DNA of 64,000 nucleotides from contig JBELBZ010000004.1 of the NCBI GenBank assembly GCA_042095055.1, forward strand, positions 1-64,000. The letters are read 5' to 3'. Positions within the stretch are counted from its first letter, which is position 1. Each line of letters opens with the position of its first letter. This DNA is from UBA8752 sp042095055. Its GTDB lineage: Bacteria > Bacteroidota > Bacteroidia > Flavobacteriales_D > Sanyastnellaceae. Below are positions 25,804 to 33,105 of the stretch, one piece after another. Below the pieces are notes generated by a model. The model ran no database searches. It saw only the letters and a list, made by a program, of their open reading frames with translations, and was not told the DNA's origin. The position numbers and the translations under genes were made by a program.

Positions 25804-25962
25804 TCAGCCGGCCTGACCCCATGAGAAGTGCAACAGGAATTCACGTTTGCCGCTGGCGCCTTCTGTTGTGCCCAAGGTGTTTTGGACCGAACTCTCTGCG
25901 CGTGGGCGGCTGGCCACGAGGCCACGGTCAACGAGCAAATGGTCCAAGCGCAGGGGTTTCAT
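25804..25962 (-). pseudogene. internally deleted tlyA-like relic (52 codons)
   Basis: A 52-codon open frame whose ATG overlaps the sufD stop as TGATG. Its first 22 residues (MKPLRLDHLLVDRGLVASRP and RA) read like the S4-domain start of TlyA-type rRNA 2'-O-methyltransferases, while residues about 32-48 (GTTEGASGKREFLLHFSW) resemble the TlyA C-terminus (GPxGNxEFLLxL). The roughly 200-residue methyltransferase core between them is absent. The simplest reading is an in-frame internal deletion of an ancestral tlyA gene, leaving its two ends. A functional micro-protein, or a local assembly collapse, are alternatives. Similarity was judged by eye. Confidence 0.5.
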
Positions 25963-27239
25963 CAGATCCAGCCGAGGCGCCGCGCAAAGACGGCATGCAC
26001 GTAGTCGCGGATCTCGGGGCGAAAGCCGTCGAGGACTTCCGCGAGAAAGGCTTGAACCAAGAGGTTGTGTGCCGCCGTTTCTGTCATGCCACGGGACCGC
26101 AAGTAAAACAAGGCCTCTTTGTCAAATTGACCGGTGGTGCACCCGTGGCTGCACCGCACATCGTCGGCATAAATTTCCAACTCTGGCTTGGCGTACATGG
26201 CCGCTTGCTCCCCCAATAGCAGGTTGCGGTTGCTCTGGTAGGCTTCGATGCGCTGGGCGTCCTTGTGGACCATGATTTTGCCGTTGAATACGGCCGTGGA
26301 CTTGTCTGCTGCCAGCCCTTTATAGAGCTCCTTAGATTGCCCGTCAGGGTGGGCGTGGTCTATCCGTGTGTGGTGGTCTACGAATTGATCACCATTGGGC
26401 AGGTAACATCCGTGGAAGGTGCTGTCAGCATGGGTGCCGTCTTGCAAGATGTGCAGGTCGTTGCGCAACCAATGGGCACAAGCTGTGGCGGTGCGCACTG
26501 TGAGGTTGCTGTTCGAACCCTGTGTGAAGTGGTGGTGGCCCATGTGATGGACCTTGCCAGGTTCATCTTGAATGATCTCCAGGGAAAGGGAGGCACCATC
26601 TCCCACAGCTGCGGTGATGGCAGCGTTCATGAGGCCCTCTGATTTAGAGGTGTTGTCGGACCACAGCACAGCTTCTGCTGAGGCATTGTCCCCGATGTGG
26701 ATGAGGTGTCGCGGTTGTGCAACTTGGACGCCGTCGGGCATGTGGTGGTGCGCCAGCACAGGACGCTGCAACTTTTGGCCAGCGGGCACCAAAATGCACA
26801 CGCCGTCTTGGGGAGCAGCGGCCTGCAAGGCCGCAAACCACTCCTGGGTTGCAAATGCGGAGTTGCTCCAAGCTTTCAGCCGCTCTGGATAGCGTTCTAA
26901 GGCCAGGGAAACGGGGCCTACAAAGCAGCCTTCTGCACCTTCGTCGAGGGCGTCTCCACTGACGTATTGGCCGGCCACAAAGGTGAAGCGCAGAGCGTCC
27001 AAGCTTTCGATGACCACAGGAGGTGCCTTCCGGGGTGCCGAAGCTTCAGGGGTGATGTTGAGCAGCCTCGCCACTCGGGTGTATTTCCACCGCTCCTGTC
27101 GCGTAGTGGGGTAATCGATGGCGTCCAGAGCCGCCAAAGCTTCTGTTTGCGGCTCACCGACCAAGCCCACTGCTGTGCAAGCATCGGATACGCGCTCCGC
27201 GAGGGCGGCGTGTTGTGTGGGGGTGGCCACTTCGTTCAT
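25962..27239 (-). CDS. sufD: SufD, Fe-S scaffold subunit
   Basis: 425 residues. It partners SufB and SufC in the SufBC2D scaffold. The N-terminal helical part (ALDAIDYPTTRQERWKYTRV) precedes the beta-helix core, with the family motifs HTRIDHAHPDGQSKELYKG, VFNGKIMVHKDAQ, NRNLLLGEQA and ADDVRCSHGCTTGQFD. Its ATG overlaps the sufC stop (ATGA), and its stop overlaps the ATG of the tlyA relic. Confidence 0.96.
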   Translation of the reverse strand: MNEVATPTQHAALAERVSDACTAVGLVGEPQTEALAALDAIDYPTTRQERWKYTRVARLLNITPEASAPRKAPPVVIESLDALRFTFVAGQYVSGDALDEGAEGCFVGPVSLALERYPERLKAWSNSAFATQEWFAALQAAAPQDGVCILVPAGQKLQRPVLAHHHMPDGVQVAQPRHLIHIGDNASAEAVLWSDNTSKSEGLMNAAITAAVGDGASLSLEIIQDEPGKVHHMGHHHFTQGSNSNLTVRTATACAHWLRNDLHILQDGTHADSTFHGCYLPNGDQFVDHHTRIDHAHPDGQSKELYKGLAADKSTAVFNGKIMVHKDAQRIEAYQSNRNLLLGEQAAMYAKPELEIYADDVRCSHGCTTGQFDKEALFYLRSRGMTETAAHNLLVQAFLAEVLDGFRPEIRDYVHAVFARRLGWI

Positions 27240-27997
27240 GCCTGTTCTGCGGCTTCGGCGTCTACAATCCAGTCGTACCCTTTTTCTTCGAGTTCGAGCG
27301 CAAGTTCTTTGCCTCCGCTGTGCACAATGCGCCCACCGGCAAGAACGTGCACGAAATCGGGAACGATGTGGTCCAAGAGCCGCTGGTAGTGGGTGATCAC
27401 GAGGAAGCTTCTGTCGGTCCCCCGCATGCTGTTTACACCATGGGCCACGATGCGCAAGGCGTCGATGTCCAATCCGCTGTCCGTTTCGTCGAGTACGGCG
27501 AGCTTGGGCTCGAGCATGGCCATTTGAAACACTTCGTTGCGCTTCTTTTCGCCGCCGCTGAAACCCTCATTTACCGAGCGGTCACGCAATTTGCCGTCCA
27601 ATTCTACGAGTTGAGCGCAGGCCTTGACTTTGGCGAGAAAGTCTTTTCCAGAAAGGGGCGCCTCCTCCCGTTGTTCGCGGATGCTGTTCAAAGCGGTCCT
27701 CAAAAAATTGATGTTGGAGACCCCTGGAATTTCGACCGGGTATTGAAAGGCCAGGAAGATGCCGGCTACGGCGCGTTCGGTGGCGTCAAGTTCGAGCAGG
27801 TCGACCCCGTCAAATGTGATGCTGCCCTCGGTGACTTCGTAGTCTTCACGACCGGCGAGGATGCTGGCGAGGGTGCTTTTTCCGGAGCCGTTTGGCCCCA
27901 TGATGGCATGTACTTCACCGGCGCCCAGTTGGAGGCTGAGCCCTTTGAGGATTTCCGTATCGCCGATGCGGGCGTGGAGGTTGTCGATCTTGAGCAT
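27236..27997 (-). CDS. sufC: SufC ATPase of the Fe-S assembly complex
   Basis: 253 residues from ATG 27997. An ABC-type ATPase: Walker A GPNGSGKST, signature GFSGGEKKRNE, Walker B LAVLDETDSGLDID and the switch His in VITHYQRLL. It powers conformational change in the SufB-SufD scaffold. It starts 19 nt after sufB and overlaps sufD by 4 nt. Confidence 0.97.
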   Translation of the reverse strand: MLKIDNLHARIGDTEILKGLSLQLGAGEVHAIMGPNGSGKSTLASILAGREDYEVTEGSITFDGVDLLELDATERAVAGIFLAFQYPVEIPGVSNINFLRTALNSIREQREEAPLSGKDFLAKVKACAQLVELDGKLRDRSVNEGFSGGEKKRNEVFQMAMLEPKLAVLDETDSGLDIDALRIVAHGVNSMRGTDRSFLVITHYQRLLDHIVPDFVHVLAGGRIVHSGGKELALELEEKGYDWIVDAEAAEQA

Positions 27998-28016
27998 GTT
28001 GGATCGGAATGTGAGA

Positions 28017-29465
28017 TCAGCCAACGCTGCCCTCAAGGGAGATGGTGAGCAATTTTCGCGCCTCCACAGCAAATTCCATGGGGAGCTTATTGAGAACCTC
28101 TTTGGCGTAACCGTTGACAATCAGCCCTATGGCCTGTTCTTCGGTGAGGCCGCGTTGGAGGCAGTAGAAAATCTGGTCTTCCCCGATGCGGGAAGTTGTG
28201 GCTTCGTGTTCGACGTGTGCCGTTGGGTTTTTCGTCTCGATGTACGGAAACGTGTGGGCTCCGCTGGTATCGGTCATCAGCAGGGAGTCACACTGCGAGA
28301 AGTTCCGGGCGTTGCGGGCACGGGGTCCGATTTGGACCAAGCCGCGGTAGCTGTTTTGGCTGTTTCCAGCGGAAATGCCTTTGGAAATGATGGTCGAGTG
28401 CGTGTTGGCACCCAAGTGGATCATCTTGGTGCCGGTGTCCGCTTGTTGGGCGTTGTTGGTGACAGCGACGGAGTAAAATTCACCAATGCTGCCGTCTCCT
28501 TTGAGAATGCAACTGGGGTATTTCCAGGTCACGGCTGAACCCGTTTCTACTTGGGTCCAGCTGATTTTAGCGCGGGACTCACAGATGCCGCGTTTGGTCA
28601 CAAAATTGAACACCCCTCCTTTGCCTTCGGCGTCGCCGGGGTACCAATTCTGGACGGTACTGTACTTGATTTCGGCGTCGTCTTTGGCGATGAGCTCAAC
28701 CACAGCTGCGTGCAATTGGTTTTCGTCGCGCTGGGGGGCGGTGCACCCTTCGAGGTAGCTCACGTAGCTGCCCTCTTCTGCGATCAACAAAGTCCGTTCA
28801 AACTGCCCTGTGCCCGCTTCGTTGATGCGGAAGTAGGTGGACAATTCCATGGGGCATTTGGCCCCTTTGGGAATGTAGCAGAATGAACCATCTGTGAAGA
28901 CTGCAGAGTTCAGTGCTGAGAAGAAGTTGTCTTTGACAGGAACAACTGAGCCAATGTGTTTGCGGACGAGCTCGGGGTGCTCCTGAATGGCCTCGCTCAT
29001 GGAGCAGAAGATGATGCCCAGCTCCGCCAATTTGTCCTTGAAGGAAGTGGCCACGGACACGCTGTCCATCACAAAGTCGACGGCCACGCCGGACAAACGC
29101 TTCTGCTCTTCCATGGAGATTCCCAACTTGTCCATGGTGGCCCTGAGTTCAGGGTCGACCTCATCGAGAGAGCCCAAAGGAACCTTGGACTTCGGCGCGC
29201 TGTAATAGCTGATGGCCTGGTAGTCCGGCTTTTTGTAGTTCACATGTGCCCACTCGGGCTCTTCCATGCCCTGCCACACCCGAAAGGCTTCGAGCCTCCA
29301 TTGGAGCATCCAGTCCGGCTCGTTTTTCTTGGAGCTGATTAACCGGATGACACCTTCATTCAATCCAGGTGCCAGTTTGTCGGCATCAATATCCGTGGTG
29401 AATCCGAATTCGTACTCCTTGCGGGTGAACTCGTCCAGTAGCGGGTTTTCCTCTGCGGCGCTCAT
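28017..29465 (-). CDS. sufB: SufB, Fe-S scaffold subunit
   Basis: 482 residues from ATG 29465 (the open frame runs further upstream into sufA, which is not SufB-like). Family motifs: KEYEFGFTTDIDAD near the start, GVAVDFVMDSVSVATSF, the EGCTAPQRDENQLHAAVVEL region with its conserved Cys, and SQCDSLLMTDTSGAHTFPY. It lies 16 nt after sufA and leads into sufC. Confidence 0.97.
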   Translation of the reverse strand: MSAAEENPLLDEFTRKEYEFGFTTDIDADKLAPGLNEGVIRLISSKKNEPDWMLQWRLEAFRVWQGMEEPEWAHVNYKKPDYQAISYYSAPKSKVPLGSLDEVDPELRATMDKLGISMEEQKRLSGVAVDFVMDSVSVATSFKDKLAELGIIFCSMSEAIQEHPELVRKHIGSVVPVKDNFFSALNSAVFTDGSFCYIPKGAKCPMELSTYFRINEAGTGQFERTLLIAEEGSYVSYLEGCTAPQRDENQLHAAVVELIAKDDAEIKYSTVQNWYPGDAEGKGGVFNFVTKRGICESRAKISWTQVETGSAVTWKYPSCILKGDGSIGEFYSVAVTNNAQQADTGTKMIHLGANTHSTIISKGISAGNSQNSYRGLVQIGPRARNARNFSQCDSLLMTDTSGAHTFPYIETKNPTAHVEHEATTSRIGEDQIFYCLQRGLTEEQAIGLIVNGYAKEVLNKLPMEFAVEARKLLTISLEGSVG

Positions 29466-29481
29466 TGGTTGTGGTCTTGCC

Positions 29482-29808
29482 TTAGATAGAGAAACTCTCT
29501 CCGCAGCCACAGGTTCTGTTGGCATTGGGATTGTGAAATACAAACCCCTTTCCATTCAGCCCCCCGGAATACTGCAGTTCTGTCCCGACGAGGTACAAGA
29601 AGCTTTTGCGGTCTACGACGACTTTGACACCATTGTCTTCAAAGGTCTGGTCGCCCTCTTTCATCTCGTGATCGAAGGTCAATTCGTACATCAGTCCGCT
29701 GCAGCCACCCCCTTTAACACCAACGCGTACGAAGCTGTTTTCGGGGCTGCCTTCCTCACTCATGAGGCGGCGAACTTGGTCTCGGGCATTTTCGTGTACG
29801 GTGATCAT
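29482..29808 (-). CDS. sufA: HesB/IscA-family A-type Fe-S carrier
   Basis: 108 residues. The three cluster-binding cysteines are present: GGGCSGLMYEL and the C-terminal CGCGESF. A-type carriers deliver Fe-S clusters to client proteins. It is the first gene of the suf operon, with a promoter element 42 nt upstream of the ATG. The naming as SufA rather than IscA or ErpA rests on location. Confidence 0.93.
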   Translation of the reverse strand: MITVHENARDQVRRLMSEEGSPENSFVRVGVKGGGCSGLMYELTFDHEMKEGDQTFEDNGVKVVVDRKSFLYLVGTELQYSGGLNGKGFVFHNPNANRTCGCGESFSI

Positions 29809-29850
29809 GCGATCCTTGGCTGAAAAATCCCCCTTTCAGGGTATGGTGTA

Positions 29851-29858
29851 CAAAGGTA
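29851..29858 (-). promoter_or_regulatory. -7 promoter element of the suf operon
   Basis: TACCTTTG on the minus strand, an exact TAnnTTTG match, in the 114-nt gap between thiL and sufA. It predicts a leader of about 37 nt. The -33 element is not obvious. Confidence 0.5.
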
Positions 29859-29922
29859 GTGACCCTATTTGGACACAGTCCAGATAACGAACGCCAAAGT
29901 TCGCGAATGCAACCAGCGGGGT

Positions 29923-30969
29923 TTAATCTTCACCATTGAACCCATCCCACCCCTGGGCTTTGAGTTCGGTTTCCATGCCGTTGCGCGTGATGAGCGTTCG
30001 TTCGTTCGGGTCTTCAGTCAGATACCCGACAATGGAGAACATGGGGTGGTTTTTGAAGTGTTCGAAACGGTCTTGCGGCACTGTGAAGAGCAATTCGTAG
30101 TCCTCGCCACCGCTGAGGGTGCACAGGGTAGGGTCCAAATTGAATGCCCGGGCCGTCTCGTACATCTTTTCGCCCATGGGAATTTTGTCCTCGTGCAAAC
30201 GAACGCCACATCCCGATGCCGATGCAATGTGCAGGGCTTCGGATGCGAGACCGTCTGAGATGTCGATCATGGATGTTGGAACGACTTCAAGCTTGGCCAG
30301 TTCTTCGACGACGTCTACGCGTGCTTCGGGCTTGAGCTGGCGCTCGAGCAATCCGTCAAAGCCCGTCAAATCGGGCTGTGCACCTGGCGCCTCTTGAAAC
30401 ACGTGTTTTTCACGTTCGAGCACCTGAAGGCCCATGAAGGCCCCCCCAAGTTCTCCGCTCACCAACACGAGATCCCCTGCCTTTGCGCCATTCCGGAGGG
30501 TTGCCTTGTCCTTTTCTACCTCCCCAAAAGCGGTCACAGAAATCATCAGACCAGACTTTGAGCTGGTGGTGTCTCCGCCGATCAAATCCACCTTGTAGCG
30601 CTCACAAGCGAGCTTCATGCCGGCGTACAACTCCTTGGCGGCTTCAACGCTAAATCGGTTAGAGAGGGCGAGGCCGACCACCACATGGGTAGGCAGTGCA
30701 TTCATGGCACACAAATCGCTCAGGTTGACCACAATGGCTTTGTAGCCCAAGTGCTTGAGCGGGGCATACATCAGGTCGAAATGAATCCCTTCGCACAGCA
30801 AATCGGTGCTGACCACGGTTTGCTTCCCCGAAGCAGGTGGGGCCACGATCGCGGCATCATCCCCTACACCAAGGACCGTGCGCGGATGTTGAAGCTTGAT
30901 GTCCTTGGTGAGTTCAGCAATAAGGCCAAATTCGCCGATGGTACCTATTTCTGTGCGTTCCGCGTCCAT
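29923..30969 (-). CDS. thiL: thiamine-monophosphate kinase
   Basis: 348 residues. It makes thiamine pyrophosphate, the active cofactor. The N-terminal GEFGLIAELT and VLGVGDDAAIV motifs, STDLLCEGIHFDL, the KAIVVNLSDLCAMNA segment, GGDTT and the late SGGEDYELLFTV are diagnostic of ThiL. It is read away from the MbnP gene; a promoter element lies 4 nt before its ATG. Confidence 0.96.
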   Translation of the reverse strand: MDAERTEIGTIGEFGLIAELTKDIKLQHPRTVLGVGDDAAIVAPPASGKQTVVSTDLLCEGIHFDLMYAPLKHLGYKAIVVNLSDLCAMNALPTHVVVGLALSNRFSVEAAKELYAGMKLACERYKVDLIGGDTTSSKSGLMISVTAFGEVEKDKATLRNGAKAGDLVLVSGELGGAFMGLQVLEREKHVFQEAPGAQPDLTGFDGLLERQLKPEARVDVVEELAKLEVVPTSMIDISDGLASEALHIASASGCGVRLHEDKIPMGEKMYETARAFNLDPTLCTLSGGEDYELLFTVPQDRFEHFKNHPMFSIVGYLTEDPNERTLITRNGMETELKAQGWDGFNGED

Positions 30970-30973
30970 GGCA

Positions 30974-30981
30974 CAAAGCTA
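30974..30981 (-). promoter_or_regulatory. -7 promoter element for thiL
   Basis: TAGCTTTG on the minus strand, an exact TAnnTTTG match, ends 4 nt before the thiL ATG at 30969. This again suggests a leaderless transcript. Confidence 0.45.
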
Positions 30982-31032
30982 TGCGCAGGAATTTTCGTAT
31001 TTTCACTTTGGACTCTATAACTCTGTCAGACT

Positions 31033-31986
31033 ATGCGGGCTGCACTCTTTTTCTTTTTCGTTGCCATTGCCTGCTTTGTTCAGGCACAAACGCCTGTTGA
31101 ATTGCGCATTGACCACAAAATGGGTCAGTTGGATTTCAATGCGAACGCGGAAGTCGTCACCATCTTGGGTGAAGCGGTCGAGATCGATCGTTTAGAGTAT
31201 TACCTCAGCATGTTCACCCTCGTCCACGACGGAGGAATGGAGACGCCCATCGAGGGTGCCTACGTGTTGGCCGACGCCTTCGAGGATGTGGCCCACGCTC
31301 TGGGTGAGGTTGACGGGGTTTCCAATGTGGAATCCTTGAAGTTTAGTGTGGGTATTGACCCCAACAACAACCACGCCGACCCTGCTGCTTGGCCATCTGA
31401 TCACCCATTGGCGCCGCAGGTGCCGAGCATGCACTGGGGATGGTCTGCGGGCTATCGCTTTGTTGCATTGGAAGGCGGAGCAGGCATCAATGGCATCATC
31501 ACCCACGAAATCCATGCATTGGGCGACAACAATCATTTCCCAGGAGAGATGGAGGTTTTGGCCAGCATGGAGGACGGAACTTTGGTGTTGGATGTTGAAG
31601 CCGATGTGTTGGGCTTCTACCAAGACCTTTCTGTGTCAGCAGGCCTGATCAACCACGGAGAAAGCGGAGAAGCGGTCTTGGTCTGTAACAATACTGTGGA
31701 CCATGTATTTCGCTTGCCTGGGGCGAGCAATGTTGAGGCCACCGTGCCTCAGGATTTTGGGTTTAACCTGATGCCTTTGGACGGCGGTGCGCGCATTCAA
31801 TTTGACGCACCTCTTGGCTCGGTGGTCCAAGTGGAGCTTTTGGATTTGTTGGGCCGCTCTTTGGGCCAAACCAATATCCCTTCTGGAACGCGGACCTATG
31901 ATCTCAAAGACGTTCCTGCAGGGGCATTTTTGATCACGGTTTCAGGCCAAGGTGGTCGTTTTACCCGGCGCTGGGTACAGGGATGA
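31033..31986 (+). CDS. MbnP-family copper-protein homologue with T9SS sorting tail
   Basis: 317 residues. Signal peptide MRAALFFFFVAIACFVQAQ. Residues about 20-235 match the MbnP family: VEIDRLEYYLSMFTLV, FSVGIDPNNNHADP and the tryptophan-rich MHWGWSAGYRF at residues 133-143. In methanotrophs MbnP and the related CorA/MopE bind copper after a tryptophan is oxidised to kynurenine by the partner dihaem enzyme MbnH. The last 75 or so residues (FNLMPLDGGARIQF through LLDLLGRSL and PAGAFLITVSG to RRWVQG) form a T9SS type A sorting domain, so the protein should be displayed on the cell surface. Its stop overlaps the start of the mbnH-like gene (ATGA), indicating tight co-expression. Copper binding here is inferred. 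Confidence 0.85.
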   Translation: MRAALFFFFVAIACFVQAQTPVELRIDHKMGQLDFNANAEVVTILGEAVEIDRLEYYLSMFTLVHDGGMETPIEGAYVLADAFEDVAHALGEVDGVSNVESLKFSVGIDPNNNHADPAAWPSDHPLAPQVPSMHWGWSAGYRFVALEGGAGINGIITHEIHALGDNNHFPGEMEVLASMEDGTLVLDVEADVLGFYQDLSVSAGLINHGESGEAVLVCNNTVDHVFRLPGASNVEATVPQDFGFNLMPLDGGARIQFDAPLGSVVQVELLDLLGRSLGQTNIPSGTRTYDLKDVPAGAFLITVSGQGGRFTRRWVQG

Positions 31987-33095
31987 CACGCAGAAGTTTC
32001 TTCTTTTTTTCGGCCTTTGTAGGGTTGTGGATGGGGTGCAACCCTGACCCTGTGGTAGACCCCATTGAGCCTGTGGTCTTGGACCCAACACCATTCAATC
32101 TGGACATTCGGCATTTTCCGGAACCACAATGGCCTGAGGACAACCCGCTCACAGAAGCCGGGGTGCAGTTGGGCAGGATGTTGTTTCACGAGAAGCGGAT
32201 GTCGGGTGACAACACCCAAGCCTGTGCAGACTGCCACGCCCAGCAGCGCAACTTCTCGGATGCGGCTGTTTTTAGTGCGGGCATTCAGGGCATTGAAGGG
32301 CCCCGACACAGCATGGTCCTTTCGAACCTGGCTTGGCACCTTCACCACGATGAAAACCACGGCCATGGATTTTTCTGGGATGGCCGTGCAGCAACCCTGA
32401 GAGAACAGGTGCTTGATCCCGTTGAGGACGGCTTGGAAATGGACGAAGACCTGGAGAGCTTGACCGTCGAGTTGAGTGCCTTTGAGCAGTATCGCCATGC
32501 CTTTACCCGGGCTTTTGGGACCGACGAAATCAACGCTGAGAGGATGGCCAAAGCCCTGGAGCAATTCTTGCTGACCATGGTGTCCAACAACAGCAAGTAC
32601 GACCAATGGCTGCTGGGGGAGACGTCATTGACAGAGAGCGAGGAGCGAGGGAGGCAGTTGTTCTTCGATGAATTCGACCCATTCAACCCTGAGGTTAGTG
32701 GTGCTGACTGCGCCCATTGCCACAGTGGTCTGGACTTTGCCAGTCACCAGTTTGGCAACAACGGGCTGGATGCCGACGAGGACATGGAGGACATCGGTTA
32801 TATGGCCGTGACAGGAGAAGATGCAGACCGTGGCAAATTCAAAACCCCCTCATTGCGCAATGTCATGGTCTCGGCCCCTTACATGCACGATGGCCGCTTT
32901 GCCAACATCGATGAGGTGATTGACCATTATGACCACGGGGCAGTGGCCAGCACCTCCATGGACCCGATGATGCAATACAACGTGGACTACGGGTTGGGCT
33001 TGGACAGCCAAGACCGCTCTGACCTCATCGCGTTTTTGCACACCCTGACAGACTCTGACTTCCTGTCCAATCCGGCGTTTTCGAACCCCCACTGA
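31983..33095 (+). CDS. MbnH-like dihaem cytochrome c peroxidase-family lipoprotein
   Basis: 370 residues. A lipoprotein signal ends at GLWMGC (Cys19). Two haem-binding motifs are seen: CADCH at residues 81-85 and CAHCH at 243-247, plus the family segments LGRMLFHEKRMSGDNTQ, FFWDGRAATLREQ and KTPSLRNVMVSAPYMHDGRF. This is the MauG/MbnH/cytochrome c peroxidase family. Next to an MbnP homologue, the likely job is oxidative modification of a tryptophan in that partner, by analogy with characterised MbnP/MbnH pairs. It overlaps the upstream gene by 4 nt and converges on uvrC after 10 nt. Confidence 0.88.
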   Translation: MTRRSFFFFSAFVGLWMGCNPDPVVDPIEPVVLDPTPFNLDIRHFPEPQWPEDNPLTEAGVQLGRMLFHEKRMSGDNTQACADCHAQQRNFSDAAVFSAGIQGIEGPRHSMVLSNLAWHLHHDENHGHGFFWDGRAATLREQVLDPVEDGLEMDEDLESLTVELSAFEQYRHAFTRAFGTDEINAERMAKALEQFLLTMVSNNSKYDQWLLGETSLTESEERGRQLFFDEFDPFNPEVSGADCAHCHSGLDFASHQFGNNGLDADEDMEDIGYMAVTGEDADRGKFKTPSLRNVMVSAPYMHDGRFANIDEVIDHYDHGAVASTSMDPMMQYNVDYGLGLDSQDRSDLIAFLHTLTDSDFLSNPAFSNPH

Positions 33096-33105
33096 CAAGG
33101 GTTCC

